A stretch of 64,000 nucleotides of DNA from Pseudosporangium ferrugineum (GTDB taxonomy: Bacteria > Actinomycetota > Actinomycetes > Mycobacteriales > Micromonosporaceae): NCBI RefSeq assembly GCF_003002065.1, contig NZ_PVZG01000010.1:268021-332020 (forward strand). The letters are read 5' to 3'. A program made the position numbers and the translations under genes. The notes beneath the pieces are model-generated. The model searched no databases and was not told the DNA's origin. It worked only from the letters and a program-made list of their open reading frames with translations. Shown in pieces: positions 6,832 through 14,973 of this stretch (position 1 is the stretch's first letter; the number at the start of each line of letters is the position of its first letter).

Positions 6832-9330
6832 ATGCCGCGAAGTGATCTTGGCCTCGAACGCCGGACCGAACGCACCACCGGCCGCCGCACGCCACCCGGC
6901 CCGGAGCCGGAAACCGGCCCCGGGCTGCCGGCCACCCCCACAACGCTGTCCGGCCCCGCGACGCCGGCCGCCCTCACAACGCCAGCCGCCCCCGCAACGC
7001 CGACCACCCCCGCAACGCCGACCACCCCCGCAACGCCGACCACCCCCGCAACGCCGACCACCCCCGCAACCCCGGCCACCGCCGCAACGCCAGCCGCCCT
7101 CACAACGCCGACCACCCCCGCAACGCGTTCCGGCCCGGCAGCCGATAGGGCGGCCGCGGCCGACGACACGCCCGCCGACGACACGCGGGCCGGTGCGAAG
7201 GTGGCCGGCAGCGCGACGGCCTCGGCCGTGGAGGCGCCCTGGATGACCGGCGTCGACGGCCGGGCGGACGCCGGACCCCGCGTCGCCGCCCTCGACCGCA
7301 GCGCCCTGACCACCGGCGCCGCCGACCAGGTCGCGGCGCTGATCGCCCGGGCGACCGGCTCGAGCTGCGGGCTGGTGCACTTCGTCGACGGCGACCGTCT
7401 CGTGCTCTACGGCGGCCACGGGCTGCGGTCGCTGCGGGAGGAGTACGCCGACATCCCCATCGCCCGCACCCTCGGCGGCCTGGTCGTCGAGGCCGACGCG
7501 GAGGTGGCGGTGGAGGATCTGACGGCCGACGAGCGGGTCCCCGGCACCTCGCCGATCCGGCGGCACGGCGTGCGCGGGGCGTACCTGGGCCGGCCGATCC
7601 GCGACGAGCAGGGCGCGATCCTGGGGGTGTGCTGCGCCGTCGCGACCCGGCCCCGGACGTGGACCGCGGAGGATCGCGCCGCCGTCGCCGAGGCGGCCCA
7701 GGTGGGGACGCTGCTGATCACCGAGCAGCTGGCCCGGCACGAGGTGGACCGGCAGCGGCGGTTCCTCGACGCCGTGCTGGACAGCCTGCACGACGGTGTC
7801 ACGGCCTGCGACGCGAACGGGCGGATCGTGCTGGTCAACTCCCGGATGCAGGCGTTGTGGGGTGCGGCGCGGATACCCGGGGAACTCGACGACGGGAACG
7901 CCATTCCGGGGCTCACCGACGGTCACGGCGATCCGGTCAGGCCGGACGACATCTCGCTGTACCGGGCGCTGCGCGGCGAGCGGGTACGCGACCACGAGCT
8001 GGTCCTGTCCCGCCGCGGCAGCCGGACGCGCTACTACGTCGTGGACGCGACGCCGATCGTCGGGCCGGACGGGCGTACGGTCGGCGCGGTCCAGGCGGTG
8101 CAGGACGTGACCCGGCGCAAACGGGCGGAGCGGTTCCGTACGTGCCAGCTGAACGTCATCACGGCGCTGGCCGAGGCACCCAGCGTGGAGGCCGCCGGCC
8201 CGCGCATCCTCGAAGCCATCGTCAGCACCCTCGGCTGGACGCACGCCGAGCTGTGGCTGGTGGACGAGTCGGCCGGGGTGGTGCGGCCGGCGGCCCGGTG
8301 GAGCATCCCGGGGTGGGACGCGCGCATCGAGATACCGGGCGAGCTCCCGTACGGCACGGGCCTGGCCGGCCGGGCCTGGCTGGCCGGCAAGCCGCTGTGG
8401 ATCCGCGACGTCGGCCTGCCGCAGAGCCTGATCTCCCCCGCGACCGCCGAGGGCTCGCAGCTGCACGCCGCCCTGGCCATCCCGGTGCGGCACGGCCTGG
8501 AGACCGTCGCCGTCCTCACGGTCTTCGCCGACACCCCGGAGGGCCCGGACGACGAGCTGGTGGCGCTGATGTCCGGGTTGGCCGCGCACATCGGCCAGTT
8601 CGTGGAGCGCCGCATGGTCGAGGACCTGCAACGTCAGCTGACCCGGACCAAGAACGAGTATCTGGCGCTGATCGGGCACGAGCTGCGCACGCCGCTGACG
8701 TCGATCGGGGCGTACACGGAGCTGTTGCGGGAGGCGGACGAGAAGACGCTGGTCCAGGACGGCCCGGCGATGCTGGAGGTGATCGACCGCAACACCACCC
8801 AGCTGCGGCACATCATCAGCGAGCTGCTGGAGCTGTCCGCGCTGGACACCGGGCACGCCTCCGTGCAGCTGGCGCCGCTGGACCTCGCCGAGCTGGTGCG
8901 CGAGGCGGTGGCGGCGACCCGCACGGCCGTGGCGGACGAACCGCTCACGATCGAGGCGGATCTGCCGGAGCATCTCGTCCTGCCCGGCGACCGCCGCCGG
9001 CTGCGGCAGGTCGTCGACAACCTGCTCGGGAACGCGGTCAAGTACAGCCCGGACGGCGGGCGGGTCGCGGTCACCCTGCGCGCCGACGGCCGCGCGGCCG
9101 AGCTGTCCGTGTCCGACACCGGCATCGGGGTCGCGCCGGAGGAGCGGGAGAAGATGTTCGCCGGGCTCTACCGGACGAGCCGGGCCCGGGACCGGGCGAT
9201 CCCCGGTTCGGGGCTGGGCCTGACGCTGAGCCGGGCGGTGGTGCAGCGGCATCACGGCAGCATCCAGCTGACCGGGCACGACGGTCCGGGCACGACGGTG
9301 CTCGTTCGGCTACCGCTCGACGAGCGTTGA
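6832..9330 (+). CDS. sensor histidine kinase, GAF-PAS-GAF-HisKA-HATPase
   Basis: An 832-residue soluble hybrid-domain kinase. After a low-complexity N-terminus (about 30-100, Ala-Pro-Thr repeats) come a GAF domain (about 155-300), a PAS domain (about 308-430: LDSLHDGVTACDANGRIVLVN), a second GAF domain (about 435-595) and the kinase core. The H-box is LIGHELRTPL with His616, the N-box is NLLGNAVKYS near 730, and the G-boxes are DTGIG (762-766) and GSGLGL (792-797). No membrane segment is seen, so it senses an intracellular cue or small ligand. No response regulator is adjacent, so this is an orphan kinase. RBS GGAGG precedes the ATG. Confidence 0.92.
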   Translation: MPRSDLGLERRTERTTGRRTPPGPEPETGPGLPATPTTLSGPATPAALTTPAAPATPTTPATPTTPATPTTPATPTTPATPATAATPAALTTPTTPATRSGPAADRAAAADDTPADDTRAGAKVAGSATASAVEAPWMTGVDGRADAGPRVAALDRSALTTGAADQVAALIARATGSSCGLVHFVDGDRLVLYGGHGLRSLREEYADIPIARTLGGLVVEADAEVAVEDLTADERVPGTSPIRRHGVRGAYLGRPIRDEQGAILGVCCAVATRPRTWTAEDRAAVAEAAQVGTLLITEQLARHEVDRQRRFLDAVLDSLHDGVTACDANGRIVLVNSRMQALWGAARIPGELDDGNAIPGLTDGHGDPVRPDDISLYRALRGERVRDHELVLSRRGSRTRYYVVDATPIVGPDGRTVGAVQAVQDVTRRKRAERFRTCQLNVITALAEAPSVEAAGPRILEAIVSTLGWTHAELWLVDESAGVVRPAARWSIPGWDARIEIPGELPYGTGLAGRAWLAGKPLWIRDVGLPQSLISPATAEGSQLHAALAIPVRHGLETVAVLTVFADTPEGPDDELVALMSGLAAHIGQFVERRMVEDLQRQLTRTKNEYLALIGHELRTPLTSIGAYTELLREADEKTLVQDGPAMLEVIDRNTTQLRHIISELLELSALDTGHASVQLAPLDLAELVREAVAATRTAVADEPLTIEADLPEHLVLPGDRRRLRQVVDNLLGNAVKYSPDGGRVAVTLRADGRAAELSVSDTGIGVAPEEREKMFAGLYRTSRARDRAIPGSGLGLTLSRAVVQRHHGSIQLTGHDGPGTTVLVRLPLDER
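6955..7131 (+). repeat. 18-bp coding minisatellite in kinase N-terminus
   Basis: Repeats of roughly CCCGCAACGCCGACCAC encode tandem Ala-Thr-Pro-Thr-Thr-Pro hexapeptides. The period is 18 bp, so copy-number change keeps the frame and only alters the length of a flexible linker before the first GAF domain. Confidence 0.85.
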
Positions 9331-9380
9331 CAACCTGTTGACGGTTGTGACCCTGTTCACAGCCCCGTGCCGCGGCAAGG

Positions 9381-10793
9381 ATGAGGGTCATGACCCGCTG
9401 GACTCCTGACCCGACGTTCTATCCCTCCCCCCGGGACGCCCTGGCCGCGCCCGCCGAGCAGCTCGCCTACGTCGCGGCCTTCGACCGCTCCGCGACGAGA
9501 CCCGACGCGATCGTCGTGCTGGACACCGATCCCGCTTCCGGGGCGTACGGGAAGGTCGTGGGCTGGACCGATCTTCCGCACACCGGCGACGAGCTCCATC
9601 ACTTCGGCTGGAACGCGTGCAGCAGCGCGTTGTGCCCGACCGCACCGCATCCGCACGTGGAACGGCGCTACCTGATCGTGCCGGGGCTGCGTTCGTCGCG
9701 GCTCTACGTGCTCGACACCAAGGACGATCCGCGCAGCCCGAAGCTGGTCAAGGAGATCCCCGCCGAGGAGCTGGCCGGCAAGGCGGGGTATTCGCGGCCG
9801 CACACCGTCCACTGCGGCCCGGACGGCATCTACGTGTCGGCGCTCGGCGGCGCCTCCGCCGAGGGGCCGGGCGGCATCGCGGTGCTCGATCACACCACGT
9901 TCGACGTGCGGGGGGCCTGGGAGCACGACCGGGGGGACCAGTTTTTCGCGTACGACTTCTGGTGGCACCTGACCCGCGACGTGCTGGTGTCCTCCGAGTG
10001 GGGCACGCCGTCGATGATCGAGAACGGGATCGATCCCGAGTTGCTCGTCGGCCGCCGGTACGGCCACCGCCTGCACTTCTGGGACCTGGCCAAGCGCACC
10101 CTGGTGCAGACCGTCGACCTCGGCGACCAGTACCAGATGCCGCTCGAGCTGCGCCCGGCCCACGACCCGCGCCGGGAGTACGGCTTCGTCTGCGTCGTCA
10201 CCAGCGTCGAGGACCTGTCCGCGTCCGTGTGGGTGTGGCACCGGGAGAACGGGCAGTTCGCCGTCACGAAGGTGATCGACATCCCCGCCGAGCCGGCCGC
10301 CGCCGCGGACCTGCCCCCGGCGCTGCAGCCGTTCGGCGCGGTGCCGCCGCTGATCACCGACATCGACCTGTCCGTGGACGACCGCTTCCTCTACGTCTCC
10401 TGCTGGGGTACGGGCGAACTCAAGCAGTTCGACGTCTCCGACCCGTTCCACCCCCGCGAGACCGGCTCGATCCGGCTCGGCGGCGTCACCGGCCGCGTGG
10501 CCCACCCCGCCTCCCCCACCGAACGCCTGGCCGGCGGCCCGCAGATGGTGGAGATCTCCCGCGACGGCAGCCGCGTCTACGTGACGAACTCGCTCTACGG
10601 CTCCTGGGACGACCAGTTCTACCCGGACGGCGTCGGCGCCTGGATGGCGAAGATCGACGTGGACGCCGGGGCCGGCGGGATGACCCTCGACGAGCGCTTC
10701 TTCCCGCACGGCGACGACTTCCGGGGGCTGCGGGTGCACCAGACCCGGCTGCAGGGTGGCGACGCGTCGTCCGACTCGTACTGCTTCCCGTGA
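9381..10793 (+). CDS. mtoX: SBP56 family methanethiol oxidase (selenium-binding protein)
   Basis: A protein of about 470 residues of the SELENBP1/MTO family, which oxidises methanethiol to hydrogen sulfide, formaldehyde and hydrogen peroxide at a copper centre. The paired His motif ELHHFGWNACSS (His73-His74) and SRPHTVHC carry probable metal ligands. DFWWHLTRDVLVSSEWG and the terminal SDSYCFP are also characteristic. The common CSSC motif reads CSSALC here. No signal peptide is seen, unlike periplasmic versions. The start may be the ATG at 9381 or at 9390. The stop overlaps the next gene by 4 bp (GTGA), implying joint translation. Confidence 0.88.
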   Translation: MRVMTRWTPDPTFYPSPRDALAAPAEQLAYVAAFDRSATRPDAIVVLDTDPASGAYGKVVGWTDLPHTGDELHHFGWNACSSALCPTAPHPHVERRYLIVPGLRSSRLYVLDTKDDPRSPKLVKEIPAEELAGKAGYSRPHTVHCGPDGIYVSALGGASAEGPGGIAVLDHTTFDVRGAWEHDRGDQFFAYDFWWHLTRDVLVSSEWGTPSMIENGIDPELLVGRRYGHRLHFWDLAKRTLVQTVDLGDQYQMPLELRPAHDPRREYGFVCVVTSVEDLSASVWVWHRENGQFAVTKVIDIPAEPAAAADLPPALQPFGAVPPLITDIDLSVDDRFLYVSCWGTGELKQFDVSDPFHPRETGSIRLGGVTGRVAHPASPTERLAGGPQMVEISRDGSRVYVTNSLYGSWDDQFYPDGVGAWMAKIDVDAGAGGMTLDERFFPHGDDFRGLRVHQTRLQGGDASSDSYCFP

Positions 10794-11428
10794 CCGGTGG
10801 CCAGCTGGCCGCGCTCGCCGCGCTGGGCGCCTTCCACGGCCTGAACCCCGCGATGGGCTGGCTCTTCGCGGTGGCGCGGGGCATGCAGGAACGCAGCCGT
10901 ACGGTGCTGCTCGCGTCGCTGCCCCCGATCGCCGCCGGGCATCTCGCCTCGGTGGCGATCGTGGCGGCCGTGGTCTCGGCGACCGAGTCGGCCGTGGCCG
11001 GCAACACCGTGGCGATCGCAGGCGGGGTGGTCCTGGTCGGCTTCGGCCTGTGGCGGCTGCTGTCCGCCCGGCACTTCCGGTGGGCGGGCATGCGGCTGTC
11101 GCAGCCTCAGCTCGCCGGCTGGTCGTTCCTGATGTCCTCGGCGCACGGCGCCGGCCTGATGCTGCTCCCGGTGCTGGCGACGACCCGGTCCGGCACGGGG
11201 CCGCACATGGCGCACGCCGTGGCCGCGGCGCCGTCCGGCGCCCTCACCGGCCTGCTGGCCGCCGGGGCGCACACCGTGGCGATGTTCGCGGTGATGGGGG
11301 CGTGCGCGGTGATCGTGTACGAGTTCGTCGGGCTGAGCGTGCTGCGCCGGGCCTGGTTCAACGTGGACAGGCTCTGGGCGGCGGTGCTGGTCGCCGCCGG
11401 CGCGCTGACCATCGCACTGACCGCCTGA
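10790..11428 (+). CDS. six-helix integral membrane protein coupled to methanethiol oxidase
   Basis: A 212-residue membrane protein with about six hydrophobic helices and two similar halves. Helix 1 carries FHGLNPAMGWLFAVA, a central helix SSAHGAGLMLLPV and a later one AGAHTVAMFAVMG, so each half has His residues within the membrane. That pattern resembles UreH/RcnA-type metal or sulfur-compound exporters, but I cannot name the family. Its GTG overlaps the oxidase stop, so it is made together with that enzyme. Plausible jobs are copper supply or export of a sulfur product; both are inferences from context. Confidence 0.7.
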   Translation: MTGGQLAALAALGAFHGLNPAMGWLFAVARGMQERSRTVLLASLPPIAAGHLASVAIVAAVVSATESAVAGNTVAIAGGVVLVGFGLWRLLSARHFRWAGMRLSQPQLAGWSFLMSSAHGAGLMLLPVLATTRSGTGPHMAHAVAAAPSGALTGLLAAGAHTVAMFAVMGACAVIVYEFVGLSVLRRAWFNVDRLWAAVLVAAGALTIALTA

Positions 11429-11458
11429 GGGAGGGCGGGCCGGGTGGCTCGCCCTCCC
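11429..11458. terminator. hairpin between convergent genes
   Basis: GGGAGGGCG (11429-11437) pairs perfectly with CGCCCTCCC (11450-11458) across a 12-nt loop. It lies between the 3' ends of the membrane-protein and ggt genes and could serve both strands. No T-run follows, as is usual at this GC content. Confidence 0.6.
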
Positions 11459-11466
11459 CGCGGGTC

Positions 11467-13260
11467 TCAGCGGCGCGGCACCACGACCGCCGCCGATCCG
11501 CCGCCGCGGCGGGCGGGTTCCGCGGTGGCGATCAGGCCGCCGTACGGGGTGAACTCGATCGCCGTGGCCGCACCCAGCTCCACCACGTCCGGACCGAACG
11601 TGTGACCGAGCGCTTCGAGGGCCGGACCGTACCGCTGGTGGAACGCCGGCTCGGCCTGGATGCCCGGGCTGTTGCGCTGCGAGGCGCGCGGTGCCGCCAT
11701 CGCCTCCGGCAGGGTCATGCCCAGGTCGACCCGGTTGATCAGCACCTGGAGGACCGTGGTGATGATCGTCGCGCCGCCCGGGGAGCCCAGGGCCAGGAAC
11801 GGCTTGCCGTGCTTCAGGACGATCGTCGGGGCCATCGAGCTGCGCGGGCGCTTGCCGGGGCCGGGCAGGTTGGGGTCCGGCGCCGTGCCCTGCGTACCGA
11901 CGAAGTTGAAGTCCGTCATCTCGTTGTTGAGCAGGAAGCCGCGGCCGGGCACGACCATCGCGTTGCCGCCGGTCTGCTCGATCGTCAGGGTGTACTCGAC
12001 GACGTTGCCCCAGCGGTCGGCCACGGTGAGGTTGGTGGTGCTCTGGCCCTGCTCGACCGGGCCCCCGACCGGCGCCGGGGTGCAGCCGCTCGCGTTGATG
12101 TCACCGGGCGGCACCGGCTTGGTCAACGCCCGCGCGGGGTTGATCTGGCAGGCCCGCTGGGCCGCCCAGCCGTCGCTGATCAGCTTGTCCAGCACCGGCT
12201 GCGGCGTGTACGCCCCCACGTAACGGTTGCGGTCCGCGAAGGTGAGCGCGGTGGACTCGGCGTACTGATGCAGGGCCTGGGTGATCGTGGCCTTGGACAG
12301 GTCGGTCCGCTCGAGGATGTTGAGGGCCTCGCCCACCGCCGTGCCGCCGCTGGACGGGGTGGACATGCCGTAGACGGTCAGCCCGCGGTAGCCGGACTTC
12401 GTCGGTGCCGGGTAGCGCACCCGGTAGTTCCTCAGGTCCGACATCCGAAGATCCCCGGGCCGGATCGGGTACGCCCAGACGCCCGTGGGGTCGTCCGCGA
12501 CGGGCGGGTGCTGGACCGTACGCACGATGTCCGCACCGACCGCGCCGCGGTAGAAGACGCCCGTGCCGCGCGTGGCGATGAGCCGGTACGTGTCCGCGAG
12601 GTCGCGGTTGCGCAGGGTCGTGCCGACCGCGGGCGGGGCGCCGCCGGGCAGGTACAGCTCCCGGGTGGAGTCGAACTGGCCGAACGCGGCGGCGTTGTCG
12701 GCGACCTGCTGGCGGAAGGTGGCGTCGACCGGGAAGCCCTGGTCGGCGACCCGGGCGGCCGGCAGCAGCAGGCTGCTCAGCGACCGGGTGCCCCACTTCT
12801 TCGCCGCGGCCTCCCAGGTGGCCAGCGTGCCCGGGGTGCCGACGGACAGCCCGCTGACCCGCGCCTCCGGGAAGTCGTACGGCAGCTTGTCGGCCGGGTC
12901 GACGAAGATGTCCTCGGTCATCGTGGCCGGCCCGGACTCGCGGCCGTCGATGGTGCTGACCGTGCCGCGCCGGGCGTCGTAGTACACGAGGAACCCGCCG
13001 CCACCGATGCCCGCCGAGAACGGCTCGGTGACGCCGAGGGTGGCGGCGGCGGCCACCGCGGCGTCGACGGCGTTACCGCCCCGGCGCAGCACGTCCAGCC
13101 CGACCGCGGTGGCGGTCGCGTCGACCGTGGAGACCGCGCCACCGAACCCCACCGCCGTGGGTCCGCCGTTGCGGGTATGGGCGTTCGCGCCGGTGGGCGC
13201 GACGGTGACGGTCGTCAGGGCGAGGGTGGCGGTGGTGGCTAGCGCGAGAGTGAACCTCAT
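11467..13260 (-). CDS. ggt: secreted gamma-glutamyltransferase
   Basis: A 597-residue Ntn-hydrolase precursor that transfers or hydrolyses the gamma-glutamyl group of glutathione and related peptides. A signal peptide (residues 1 to about 27, ending ANA) indicates export. Autocleavage should occur before Thr408 in QGQSTTNLTV, giving large and small subunits. Arg107 in DGRESGP is the probable gamma-glutamyl carboxylate ligand, and GSPGG near 492-496 forms the oxyanion part. PSSGGTA and the RPRSSMAPTIV segment are also conserved. Length is typical. It is followed on the same strand by no coupled gene. Confidence 0.93.
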   Translation of the reverse strand: MRFTLALATTATLALTTVTVAPTGANAHTRNGGPTAVGFGGAVSTVDATATAVGLDVLRRGGNAVDAAVAAAATLGVTEPFSAGIGGGGFLVYYDARRGTVSTIDGRESGPATMTEDIFVDPADKLPYDFPEARVSGLSVGTPGTLATWEAAAKKWGTRSLSSLLLPAARVADQGFPVDATFRQQVADNAAAFGQFDSTRELYLPGGAPPAVGTTLRNRDLADTYRLIATRGTGVFYRGAVGADIVRTVQHPPVADDPTGVWAYPIRPGDLRMSDLRNYRVRYPAPTKSGYRGLTVYGMSTPSSGGTAVGEALNILERTDLSKATITQALHQYAESTALTFADRNRYVGAYTPQPVLDKLISDGWAAQRACQINPARALTKPVPPGDINASGCTPAPVGGPVEQGQSTTNLTVADRWGNVVEYTLTIEQTGGNAMVVPGRGFLLNNEMTDFNFVGTQGTAPDPNLPGPGKRPRSSMAPTIVLKHGKPFLALGSPGGATIITTVLQVLINRVDLGMTLPEAMAAPRASQRNSPGIQAEPAFHQRYGPALEALGHTFGPDVVELGAATAIEFTPYGGLIATAEPARRGGGSAAVVVPRR

Positions 13261-13371
13261 CGTGCCTCCGGCGCGATAGAGAGAGTGTGGACGATCCCTC
13301 TCTGCCTACCGGCCCCGGCCACCGGACACAACCCGGGACACGCGCCTCACCCGCGGTGATCGGCGCCGAAG

Positions 13372-14871
13372 TCAGCCGGGCTGACGATATCCCGCGGGCC
13401 GCCCCGGGCGCTTGCCCACGCCGCCGGGCGCTGGCTCGACGCCGGGGCAGGACGTGCCGGCCGCGGGTGGGCGTACGGTCAGCAGGTATTGATCCACCGC
13501 CGCGGTCACGCAGGCGCTGCGCCCGTAGACGGCGTGCCCCCACCCGTCGTAGGTGACGAGCGTCGCCGCCGGCCCGAGCTGGGCCGCCACGGTGCGGGCC
13601 CACGCGTACGGGGTGGCCGGGTCGTGGCGCGCGTTGATCAGCAGCACCGGGCCGGTCCGGGCCGGCGCCGGCACCCGCTGCGGGTTGTCCGGCGGCAGCG
13701 GCCAGCCCAGGCACCCGGTGACCGAGGCCAGCGCCAGCGGCGACACGGGCATGTCCGGGTTGTCGCGGGCCAGCGCCGCGAGACGGTCGCGCAGGTCCGG
13801 CCAGCCCGCCACCGGCATCGACCAGTCGTCGCAGAAGACCGCCGGGAAGCTGTGCTCGACCTCGGTGAGGTCGCGGCGGACGCGGCGGGCCGCCGGGGCG
13901 GACGCCTCCTTCAGATAGATGGCGAGCGAGTGCCACTGCGGGCCGTAGAACGAACCGAAGGCGACCCCGAGCAGGTCGTGCGGGCTCATCCGGCGGGCCG
14001 GGTCGTACGGGTCGCGCAACGTCCCGCGCCGCGCCCGGTCGAGCAACCCCGCCCAGATCCGGCGGACGTCCCGGCCGTGCAGCGCGCACGCGGTGCGGCG
14101 GGCGCACCAGCGCACGAACTCGTCGAAGGAGTCCTGCGCCGCCCGGGTCTCGGCCTCCAGGAACGCTCCGGTGTCGCCGCTGTGGTCCATCACGCTGTCG
14201 AGGACCAGGGCGCGGACCCGGTGCGGGTACCGCTCGGCGTACTGCGCGCCCAGGAGGGTGCCGTACGAGACGCCGTAGAAGCTGATGCGCTCCTCGCCGA
14301 GCGCCGCGCGGACGGCGTCCATGTCCCGTGCCACGGTGAGCGTGTCGGCGTGGCCGAAGACGGCTCCGGAACGCCTGGCGCAGTCGGCGGCGAGCCTGCG
14401 GTTGTAGGCGATCGTGGCGGCGTACGCGCCGGCGCTGTCCACCGGCACGGACGGCCCGGCGGCGAGCAGCGACGCCGAGCACCGCACGGGGTTGCTGCGG
14501 GACACGCCGCGCGGGTCGAAGCCGACGATGTCGAAGCGGCTGCGCAGCCGCGCGCTGAGGAACCAGGGGCTGTCGAGCGCGAAGTCCACCCCGGAGCCGC
14601 CGGGACCGCCGGGGTTGACCAGCAGGGCGCCGATCCGGTGCCGCGGGTCGGTGGCCGGGCGACGGGCGACGGCGATGCTCAGCGAGGGCCCGTACGGGTC
14701 CGCGCGGTCGGCCGGCACCCGCACGGTGGTGCACTGCGCGGTCCGGTCCTCGGCGCAGGGCTTCCAGCCGGGTCCGCGGTCACGGGCGGCGTGGGCGGGA
14801 CCGGCCACCGTCCCCGCCGCCGTGAGGACGGCCAGGACCACGGCCAGGATCGGCCGGTTGGTTGCTCGCAC
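13372..14871 (-). CDS. secreted Tap-type alpha/beta-hydrolase peptidase
   Basis: A 499-residue exported serine hydrolase of the S33/tripeptidyl-aminopeptidase group found in Streptomyces relatives. After a signal peptide (ILAVVLAVLTAAGTVAGPAHA) come the oxyanion motif NPGGPGGSG (86-94), the nucleophile elbow YGVSYGT (Ser202), and then Asp417 (ARHDPATPY) and His446 (GWGHAVYG). Such enzymes release short peptides from protein N-termini, or act on other amides. The GTG at 14871 is preferred: longer starts at 14916 or 14940 would place the N-terminus inside a strong hairpin that appears to terminate the upstream gene. Confidence 0.85.
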   Translation of the reverse strand: MRATNRPILAVVLAVLTAAGTVAGPAHAARDRGPGWKPCAEDRTAQCTTVRVPADRADPYGPSLSIAVARRPATDPRHRIGALLVNPGGPGGSGVDFALDSPWFLSARLRSRFDIVGFDPRGVSRSNPVRCSASLLAAGPSVPVDSAGAYAATIAYNRRLAADCARRSGAVFGHADTLTVARDMDAVRAALGEERISFYGVSYGTLLGAQYAERYPHRVRALVLDSVMDHSGDTGAFLEAETRAAQDSFDEFVRWCARRTACALHGRDVRRIWAGLLDRARRGTLRDPYDPARRMSPHDLLGVAFGSFYGPQWHSLAIYLKEASAPAARRVRRDLTEVEHSFPAVFCDDWSMPVAGWPDLRDRLAALARDNPDMPVSPLALASVTGCLGWPLPPDNPQRVPAPARTGPVLLINARHDPATPYAWARTVAAQLGPAATLVTYDGWGHAVYGRSACVTAAVDQYLLTVRPPAAGTSCPGVEPAPGGVGKRPGRPAGYRQPG

Positions 14872-14900
14872 CGCGTCGTCACTCCGCCCTGCACAGCAGA

Positions 14901-14938
14901 GCGCCGCGCGCCTCATGTCTAGACGAAGCGCGCGGCGC
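14901..14938 (-). terminator. GC-rich hairpin after M14 peptidase gene
   Basis: GCGCCGCGCGC (14901-14911) and GCGCGCGGCGC (14928-14938) form an 11-bp perfect stem with a 16-nt loop. It lies between the stop of the M14 gene and the start of the next gene on the same strand. Confidence 0.6.
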
Positions 14939-14973
14939 AATCCACCGAAATGGGGACTTAAGCCCCGAAAGGA

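Noticed and set aside
6196..9279. 1027-residue minus-strand open frame opposite the sensor kinase
   Set aside because: Antisense shadow caused by high GC at third codon positions. The translation is low-complexity Arg/Gly/Ala, while the plus strand encodes an intact kinase with all motifs.
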